A stretch of 64,000 nucleotides of DNA from Holothuria scabra (Eukaryota > Echinodermata > Holothuroidea > Aspidochirotida > Holothuriidae). The position numbers and the translations under genes are program-made. Shown here in pieces: positions 58,801-64,000 of the stretch; the first letter of the stretch is position 1, and each line of letters begins with the position of its first letter. Below the pieces are notes generated by a model. It did not search any database, was not told where the DNA came from, and saw only the letters and a list, made by a program, of their open reading frames with translations. The stretch spans positions 27,111,318 through 27,175,317 of the forward strand of contig CM074188.1 in assembly GCA_037179385.1 (NCBI GenBank), in the 5' to 3' direction.

Positions 58801-60564
58801 CCTTAACCACGCAGTGGACCTTACAGTGGAAGCTTGCCAAGCCATTGTGTGTTCTCACTTGAGTACGAGCAAGCCATCAGATCCAGATCTGACCCCATGT
58901 AGGGGATCAATTTGCAAGTAGCAAAACTGTATTTGCTAACATTTTACAGTAATTGGTATGTGAAATATTTGATCTTGTTACTATGGTAACACTACCCAAT
59001 CAACCAAACTGCAGGTATGTGAGAACACAGAATGGAAAACACAGGGCTAACCTGCAGTTTTGCATTATTATTAACACAGGGTAACACCAAGTGTCACAGG
59101 TTACATGGGACCAAGCATTTGGAGACCTTTGACACATCTCTGCTTCACATCTTGGACAAACATGACCCACATTTGACTCACCTCTGCCCAGAGCTCTTCG
59201 AAGCATTTATCTGGAGGAACGATTGACAATTGCATTATTTTCCACACTGTGTGAGAGGATGAGGTGAATTCTAACGTCTAAAGACAGGATCGGTATCATT
59301 CATTCAACTACACTTGCATCTTCTCATAAACCTCTTTCTTCAATGTTTTAAACAAACTGACCACAGAACACAGAGATGCCAACATTTACATCCAGAAATC
59401 AGGGAGGTTTCACACAAGAATCAGGGAGGTTTTTTAAAATTATATGCAACTTAATGGGGGAAAAAATTTCTTGAATCAGGGAGGTTGTCATATTTGCTAC
59501 CTGGAATTGACAAAAATCCTTAAATATTTTGGAAGCCTCCCTGAGAATCAGGGACGATTGGCATCTCTGAGAAAACTTTGCAATACAAGCTAGTTTACAA
59601 ACTGCTAAGCCCTTAAAAGGAACTACAGTTGCTCCAATATGGGTTAGTATATCCTATTACATGAATGGCTCTTAAAGGCCCAATTCTCTCGCCCCAATCA
59701 GTACCAATTCTCCTAACCCTCTTACTTAAGCCCCTCCCACAATTGTCTGAAATTCATCCTTATCCAGTCACAATCTCAGTTTATTGCTTCAGGGTGAATA
59801 TAGAAAAGTTCTATGTGTATAGTCAAAACACTTTCAGTACAGTTCATGCTGTGTAATATAAGCTTTGGTAATTTGCATTAAGTGTAGTTTGTGGTGAGAG
59901 GATTGGCCCTTTAGCACTAGGTGACAATTTTTTTTTGTCAATCAGTTGTGAAATTAACAAGGAGACACTGTGTAAGTTACTTTGAATAAGAAATATCTAT
60001 GCCATATTTATCATCAAAGATACATGGAAGAGTATAGAAGAAAATTTGTGACAGCTGTTGTTTTGAAGTTAGTCTGGAGGCTTTTGCCCTTTCAGTTGCG
60101 ATGGAAATTTTGTTTTGTATAAACCATTGTTTTCCTGAAGAAATCGGCCGATTGCCTCTCTGTTTCATTTTGGCGGCTGTTTATATCGTACAAAAACAAT
60201 TGTTTCAAAATGAAACGAACATCTGGTGTGGTTAGAAGCTTTTAGTATCAATGCTACGAAGAAAGACAATGAAAAAAATATTTATTTATGTTTTTGGAAG
60301 GAGGGGTGAAATGAAAAACTGCTTCAAAACATTATATGGAAAAAACTTTTTGTTGCAATACAGGCCTTGCAAAAATCGACCACAAATAGCAATTACATCT
60401 CACGCTTCCTTAGATCATCCTTGCAATAATCTGATCAAGCTTAGATAGAACTGTGTGGGAAGTCACATAGAAAGTAAAAAACTTACACGGATTGGCTTCT
60501 CTTTTCCATCCGTGGCAACAGCTTTATTCAAATTAGAATTCAGCACTAATATTTCATAACCCAG
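49769..60564 (-). CDS. ARB2A: ARB2A/FAM172A orthologue, C-terminal 173 codons in six exons
   Basis: Exons in transcript order: 60564-60487, 58612-58493, 55302-55274, 53077-52990, 51488-51404, 49890-49769; 522 nt, all phases close. Family landmarks occur in order: GYEILVLNSN (strand before the insert), YVWDNF, GIVAHSYGG (nucleophile elbow with Ser), VAFTDSVH (Asp/His region), NWVKSDKPLDT, PRISAG, TSWKSFNSIFK, and the C-terminus KEEL. Known from the family: Arb2-domain proteins have an alpha/beta-hydrolase-like fold; vertebrate FAM172A/ARB2A is linked to Argonaute, chromatin and co-transcriptional alternative splicing, and ends in a KDEL-like tetrapeptide. As I recall it, the vertebrate protein has a longer Lys/Glu-rich insert between the LN.N and YVWD motifs; here it is about 15-20 residues. 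The N-terminal exons should lie beyond 64000. The gene converges on the coiled-coil gene. Confidence 0.9.
50043..50081 (+). repeat. Poly-C then poly-A tract
   Basis: About 14 C followed by about 23 A. Confidence 0.95.
50520..50945 (-). pseudogene. L2/CR1-like LINE remnant, end of reverse transcriptase ORF and 3' tail
   Basis: The - strand reads NKYKILLLVFKCLHNLAPTY...ARSSKGLLLKVPFTT...DRSFMV, the usual C-terminal segment of L2/CR1-clade ORF2. After one frameshift near 50738 it continues LKLWNALPIHIQHSSSINSF...ALKTYLF to a stop at 50638. The following GTAAAGCGCCATTGAGTGTG and GCACTATATCAAG text resembles the GCGC/CTATATAA 3' ends of these LINEs. Heavily 5'-truncated, dead, and inside an ARB2A intron or 3' flank. 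Confidence 0.85.
51115..51215 (+). mobile_element. SINE-2 tail copy
   Basis: GGTCACACTATATAAAACAT, GTGTTGGTGTGTCATTAAAT, then CCGATCTATC. It lies 190 bp from the PLDT exon. Confidence 0.55.
51404..51488 (-). CDS. ARB2A: ARB2A exon with NWVKSDKPLDT
   Basis: 85 nt, 28 codons plus one base (NSINWVKSDKPLDTKLS...SPRISA). The acceptor is aattccacag and the donor gtaaat. It matches the NWV.S..PLDT and PR.SAG motifs of FAM172A. Confidence 0.9.
51500..52980. other. ARB2A intron, no other exon seen
   Basis: Contains a G/A-rich patch near 51915. No repeat family is assigned. Confidence 0.45.
52990..53077 (-). CDS. ARB2A: ARB2A exon with TDSVH
   Basis: 88 nt, one base then 29 codons (KVFFVAFTDSVHQMSLED...NWFSK). 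The acceptor is cattttgcag and the donor gtgaca. V.A.TDSVH is a family signature near the presumed Asp/His active-site region. Confidence 0.88.
53797..54045. mobile_element. TTAA miniature element, family 4, copy 2
   Basis: TTAAAAGGCAAGAGCAAATG at the left; GAAACAACAGCTAATTCTCA and ATATTGCCACATGATTCTCA inside; right end degraded. Confidence 0.65.
54050..55270. other. ARB2A intron, no exon supported
   Basis: A 128-codon open frame occurs at 54800-55186 (+), but its composition and Cys/Lys/Tyr-rich translation look non-coding. Confidence 0.45.
55274..55302 (-). CDS. ARB2A: ARB2A 29-nt microexon
   Basis: Nine codons plus two bases (RGTSSRISR). The acceptor cttatag is fair and the donor gtgctt weak. 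It is supported because it restores frame between the phase-0 end of the HSYGG exon and the phase of the next exon, and gives 17 residues between HSYGG and VFFVA, the spacing I recall for the vertebrate protein. Another small exon within 53078-58492 is not excluded. Confidence 0.6.
55432..55455 (+). repeat. Poly-G tract
   Basis: GTGTGTGTGG then about 14 G and AGGGGG. Confidence 0.9.
55590..55775 (+). mobile_element. SINE-2 copy
   Basis: GCCCATGGTATTTCCAGCC, AGTTGACTGACACTATATAA, GTGTTGGCGTGTCACTAAAT, then CTCATCTAACTAAA. Confidence 0.6.
56146..56441 (-). mobile_element. TTAA miniature element, family 2, reverse copy
   Basis: TTAAAGGCCCAGTTCTCTTA at 56146, and GGGGTGAGAGATTTGGCCCT then TTAA at the right; 296 bp. 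Confidence 0.88.
56630..57012. mobile_element. Fold-back miniature element, family 3, copy c
   Basis: Shares ACACAAGGTGCAGTAGCTTT, CACAAATTATTG and TAATTAAACTTCAGCATTTT with copies a and b. Its inner arms 56639-56702 and 56811-56874 are inverted repeats with one mismatch in 64. Confidence 0.75.
57032..57108. repeat. Inverted copy of 56704-56776
   Basis: Poly-T then ATAAATTCACATGGTGACTT and CATCTCTCAACATTTGCTA, the reverse complement of the segment inside the fold-back element with about two mismatches outside the poly-A/T. Confidence 0.9.
57225..57460 (-). mobile_element. SINE-1 copy, full-length, reverse orientation
   Basis: The - strand begins TGGTCAAGTGGTAAGAGCAT (A-box-like) with GAGTTTGAGTCCTGA (B-box-like), then ACCTACTGCCATTGTGC, GAGCCACAACTGGAAGAAGG, GGCTTGACTCGAACCAATTG. 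Confidence 0.75.
58090..58205 (+). mobile_element. SINE-1 copy, 3' part
   Basis: GAGCCACAACTCAACAAAAA, GCTTGACTTGAACCAATTAG, GAAACTGGACCATAAAAC and an (ACTA)n tail. Confidence 0.6.
58493..58612 (-). CDS. ARB2A: ARB2A exon with HSYGG nucleophile elbow
   Basis: 120 nt, 40 codons, phase 0/0 (GSSTSKQHVLYVWDNF...VGIVAHSYGGVSTLNL). The acceptor is ttcttgcag and the donor gtgagt. YVWD and VAHSYGG are the most conserved Arb2 signatures; the Ser is at the position of the hydrolase nucleophile. Confidence 0.92.
58845..59120 (-). mobile_element. Miniature element, family 9, copy 2 (inverted relative to copy 1)
   Basis: GTTACTATGGTAACACTACC, CAATCAAC, GTATGTGAGAACACAGAATG and AAAACACAGGGCTAACCTG match the reverse complement of 32366-32760. 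Confidence 0.75.
59371..59569. mobile_element. 199-bp hAT-like miniature element
   Basis: Exact 12-bp inverted ends CAGAGATGCCAA / TTGGCATCTCTG. Inside, AATCAGGGAGGTT occurs three times and a related GAATCAGGGACG once. No clear 8-bp target duplication. Confidence 0.75.
59672..59913 (-). mobile_element. TTAA miniature element, family 2, reverse copy, internally deleted
   Basis: TTAAAGGCCCAATTCTCTCG at the left; about 60 bp are missing before TGTAGTTTGTGGTGAGAGGA at the right. Confidence 0.8.
60487..60564 (-). CDS. ARB2A: ARB2A exon (first visible), GYEILVLN strand
   Basis: 78 nt, 26 codons, phase 0/0 (LGYEILVLNSNLNKAV...EKPIR). The acceptor on the - strand is tttttttttccag and the donor gtaagt. 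It corresponds to the GY.V.VLN.N segment just before the family's variable insert. Confidence 0.85.
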
Positions 60565-60765
60565 CTGGAAAAAAAAAGAGAAAAATAGCACGACCTTCTT
60601 AAGATTTGATAAATTCTGTACAACAATTTTAATTTCTTTACAGGAGCTAATGCAATGCTTTAATTTACAAATCAAGAAAATTAAGCTAAAGGTCACCAAA
60701 AAAGAATAACAAATTATGGCACTATAAGAATGACAACTATCTTGTTGAAAGGATCCTGTCCTGCT

Positions 60766-60831
60766 TTAAGAGGACATTTTCACCACAGGTTTTATTAGCA
60801 AGAGAAATCTGCCTTAAAAATGTCCTCTTAA
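60766..60831. mobile_element. 66-bp TTAA hairpin element
   Basis: TTAAGAGGACATTTT at the left and its exact inverse AAAATGTCCTCTTAA at the right. Its right TTAA is also the left TTAA of the next element. Confidence 0.75.
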
Positions 60832-61170
60832 AGCAATCAATTGAATTGGTTCCTGTAATTCAACAAATTTTTCCAAATCTGTCAAGTTTTCTTCATATAC
60901 CAATGACAAATGGTCAAATTTAGACAATCCCATAACTCAATCCCAACACAAAAGAAAAAAAATGGTTTTTTGAGTGAGAACTTAACATTTCAATTCCTTT
61001 TTCAAATCATGCACAAAACCCTTAACAGTCAGGACACCATAAATTTCCAAAATTTTAACCTTTTCCGACACTATTGGACATGGAACTTGACTAATCATGC
61101 TAATTATAAGCATTTTCACCTGGTACTTTCATTTAAACACTTTCAGTAAGTTATCGATAAGTTCCTTTAA
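60828..61170. mobile_element. TTAA miniature element, family 5, copy 2
   Basis: Runs from TTAAAGCAATCAATTGAATT to GTTCCTTTAA. It matches 13629-13995 throughout. Confidence 0.8.
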
Positions 61171-61364
61171 AGGAACAATCGATATAAAACAGAGAAATAA
61201 CTTGAAAGTGAGAAAATCCATATTTAAGAGTAATCTGACAAGACAGCCTCCTCTACACAGTGACCAAACACAACTTTTGACAGGGCCATGTCGATGCTTC
61301 CGAGTTCGCTGTTCTTGAGGTTCAATGTTCCTGAATCTTGGGAGCATCTGCTTTTTCTTGAACT

Positions 61365-61835
61365 CTGGAAATAATGAACCTTGTAATCATCATCAAATCA
61401 GCAAGATCATACGAAAATGAGGAATATCAAACCCTGGGAACAATGAACCTCAAAAACATCAGGTAGACCCCCTTTATGACAACAAATAAGAGATTAGTCA
61501 CATGAACATTTTCTTGAGATACCATGATTACAAGCAATTTCTAAGGAATTTACCATTTGACCTCTTGTGACCCCAAATGACCTTTGACCTCCACAAAAAT
61601 TGATAGGATCATCTACTGAATATGACAAACCCACAAACCAAATATGAGAACAGTCACATGTACCGTTCTTGAGATATCGTGTTTCCATGGTTTGACCTTT
61701 TGACCTTGAACCCTGGGAATATTGAACCTTGTAATCACCATCAGATCATCAAGATCATATGAAAATGAGGAACATCGAACTTTGGGAACAATGAACCTCA
61801 GAAACATCCTGTAGACCCCCTTCAGAACATGATGA
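61365..61835 (-). repeat. AGGTCA-type array with a directly repeated ~100-bp flank
   Basis: GAACCTTGTAATCA..ATCA, AAGATCATA.GAAAATGAGG, GGGAACAATGAACCTCA and GTAGACCCCCTT occur at 61377-61475 and again at 61726-61823. TGACCTTTGACCT is at 61578. Confidence 0.85.
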
Positions 61836-61894
61836 GAGATTATTTTTGTAGTTGAATTTCAAGTAGGATTGTCATGCAAAAATTTTTTAAAAAA

Positions 61895-62163
61895 TGTGGC
61901 AAAAGTACAGTAGTTGGCTCAAACTAAGTTTGAGGCAACAGCTAAATCTTGCAGTTGTTTTCATATTTTGCTGCAAGGTATCTTCCATTTTTAGGACTTC
62001 AACATTAAATATCAATATTATTCAAGTCAACCCAAGCAGTTAGTACTAGTAACTTTCACAACTGAGAAAAAAAAAATATTGTTGTATGATCCTCATGGTC
62101 AATCATGAAACAGAGCAGTCTACTATACCAATTCAGTCCGGGGTGACGGCATTTTCCCTTTAA
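61895..62163. mobile_element. TTAA miniature element, family 4, copy 3
   Basis: GAGGCAACAGCTAAATCTTG, AAGGTATCTTCCATTTTTAG, AATCATGAAACAGAGCAGTC, right end CCCTTTAA. Confidence 0.65.
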
Positions 62164-63070
62164 GTTTGGATTACAAAATACTTATAATTAAGAAGTTTAC
62201 TATAAACTTCTAAAAGCCAATTTAAAAAGTTCAAATGCCATATCTACAAGCTTGTTTGATGATAATATATCATACTAAATTAGGTGCCTTATTTTGGAAC
62301 ACAGTAGTGAAATTAACAACCTTCGGAGTATTTTACTATGAATATAATTAGCCATCTTATGCAATAAAACCACCACCCACGCTAAAACAATACTTTGAGA
62401 TAGAACAATGCCATTAAGTAATATAATAAGTCTCAAAGCTTTCTCAGAATCAGCAAATGAATACAATATTTAATTTAATTGGCCTTGACAATTTTATCAA
62501 ATTTCTTCTCATGCATTATTTGAATAAGTAGGAAGATGATCCTCTGCTGTACAGAAAATTCAATTATTTTAAAGAAATTTGGTAACATCTTGCTAATAAA
62601 TCTCAACCAGAATCTTGGTGATCTATTTTATGTAAAAGTTGGCTTTGTGTATACACATGCTGTTTGTGACAATTTTGCATGTAAATCTTTCCCCCTCCCC
62701 CCCCCCCAAAAAAAAACAAAAAAAGAGTATCTTCCTCTCAATATGACAAACTAATTTATTTGTAACGATTGTGAAAAATATGCATGATTCCTATCTGCAA
62801 TACTGCCAACAAGGTACCATCCATAACACTGACACACAAGCTTTTCTGTGATGGTATAACCAAGGTCCTACAAGGAATCACAGCTAATAAGAATACCACA
62901 AAGGTCAGGCTGGTTCTTACTGCAATAAGACTCAAAATAAAAATAACCAGAATGCAAAAATGCATTGAGGTTTCGATGATACATAAATGTACTGTTTTTC
63001 AAATTTGACATCATGCACCACTATCTTCTCACTCAAATGTTATACTAGCAAGTTCAAAAAATAATGTTGT
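62164..63070. other. ARB2A intron, nothing coding seen
   Basis: AT-rich; a poly-C/poly-A junction lies at 62691-62725. The preceding ARB2A exon was not found here. Confidence 0.45.
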
Positions 63071-63079
63071 TATTCCAGA

Positions 63080-64000
63080 TGCCCTTTTGACCTCCACAAA
63101 AGCCATACATAGATAGATAAACCAACATCTTGAGATATAACTTTAACAAGATTTGAAGACTTTGACCCCTGGTGACCTGAAATGACCTTTGACCTCTGCC
63201 AAAAAAGAAAAAGGGCACATCTTCTGACTAAAACACATCTACATACCAAATGTGAAATCTATCCAAGTTTCCTATCTTGAGATATCGTGTTAACAAGAAT
63301 TTCAGACTTTGACCCCCGGTGACCCCAGATGATCTTTGACCTCCGCAAAAAACAATAGGGACCATCTCCTGACTAAAACCCATCAACATACCATATATGA
63401 AATCTACCTAAGCTTCTTATCTTGAGATACTGTGTTAACAAGATTTTCAGACTTTGACCCCAGTGACCCAGATGACCTTTGACCTCCGCAAAAAACAATA
63501 GGGGCCATCTCCTGACTAAAACGCATCTACATACCAAATATGAAATCCAACCAAGCTTCCTATCTTGAGATATCGTGTTAACGAGATTTTCAGACTTTGA
63601 CCTCAGGTGACCCCAGATGACCTTTGACCTCCGCAAAAAACAATACGGACCATCTCCTGACTAAAAACGCATCTACATACCAAATATGAAATCAACCAAG
63701 CTTCCTATCTTGAGATATCGTGTTAACAAGATTTTCAGACTTTGACCCCAGAGACCCCAGATGACCCTTGACCGCCCCAAAAACCAATACGGACCATCCC
63801 CTGACTATAACGCATCAACATACCAAATATGAAATCCAACCAAGCTTCCTATCTTGAGATATCGTCTTAACAAGATTTTAATACTTTGAACCCCAGTGAC
63901 CCCAGATAACCTTTGACATCCGCAAAAAACAATAGGGACCATCTCCTGACTAAAACGCATCAACATACCAAATATGAAATCCAACCAAGCTTCCTATCTT
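63080..64000 (-). repeat. AGGTCA-type tandem array, at least six units of ~145 bp, running off the window
   Basis: GAGATATCGTGTTAACAAG-like marks start at 63132, 63279, 63424, 63567, 63712 and 63856, spacing 143-147 bp. TGACCTTTGACCT, the reverse of AGGTCAAAGGTCA, is exact at 63183, 63473 and 63618 and near-exact in the other units. Confidence 0.93.

Noticed and set aside
59371..59569. 8-bp target duplication for the CAGAGATGCCAA element
   Set aside because: Flanks ACAGAACA and AGAAAACT do not match well enough.

Overview
The window is animal nuclear DNA: AT-rich, intron-heavy and packed with short transposable elements. Every real coding segment is a small exon bounded by AG/GT splice sites. 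There is no operon structure and no CRISPR, rRNA or tRNA gene. The repeat types (many TTAA-flanked and hAT-like miniature elements, tRNA-related SINEs, an L2/CR1-type LINE scrap, and arrays of AGGTCA-rich units about 145 bp long) suggest a marine invertebrate, perhaps a deuterostome such as an echinoderm, hemichordate or cephalochordate. I cannot name the species.

Two genes converge. On the + strand, 1809-47307 holds the last 25 recognisable exons (4,026 nt, 1,341 codons plus stop) of a very large coiled-coil protein. Its 5' part, including any N-terminal domain, lies to the left of the window. All splice phases close and the total is divisible by three. The last exon encodes a basic, Ser/Lys-rich tail with an SRIP motif (SxIP type, a binding site for the microtubule plus-end protein EB1), CDK-type S/T-P sites and RRxS sites, so a microtubule-associated role is the best guess. 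I do not assign a named orthologue.

On the - strand, 60564-49769 holds six exons (522 nt, 173 residues plus stop) forming the C-terminal part of an ARB2A/FAM172A orthologue, an Arb2-domain protein with an alpha/beta-hydrolase-like fold. It includes the HSYGG nucleophile-elbow motif, TDSVH, NWV..D.PLD, TSWKSF..IFK and a KEEL C-terminus. Its 5' exons lie beyond 64000. These exons are too short to stand out as long ORFs and were found from splice sites and family motifs. The two stop codons are 2.46 kb apart and the candidate poly(A) signals cross over, so the transcripts may overlap at their 3' ends.

Introns and flanks are mostly mobile-element sequence. There are at least six families of TTAA-ended miniature elements, and one case of self-nesting shows TTAA target duplication directly. 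Four hAT-like elements have target-site duplications, including a 2.24 kb element at 5904-8142. There is also a TATAGACGAATCC-ended family, two SINE families, a possible Helitron-like element (29914-33381), and fold-back elements around 22.2, 24.2 and 56.6 kb. Structural oddities include duplicated splice-acceptor regions upstream of two exons, an interleaved A-B-A'-B' inverted repeat at 56639-57108, and recurrent poly-C/poly-A junctions. I saw no wholly new gene system. The most unusual material is in the repeat architecture and the splice-site duplications.
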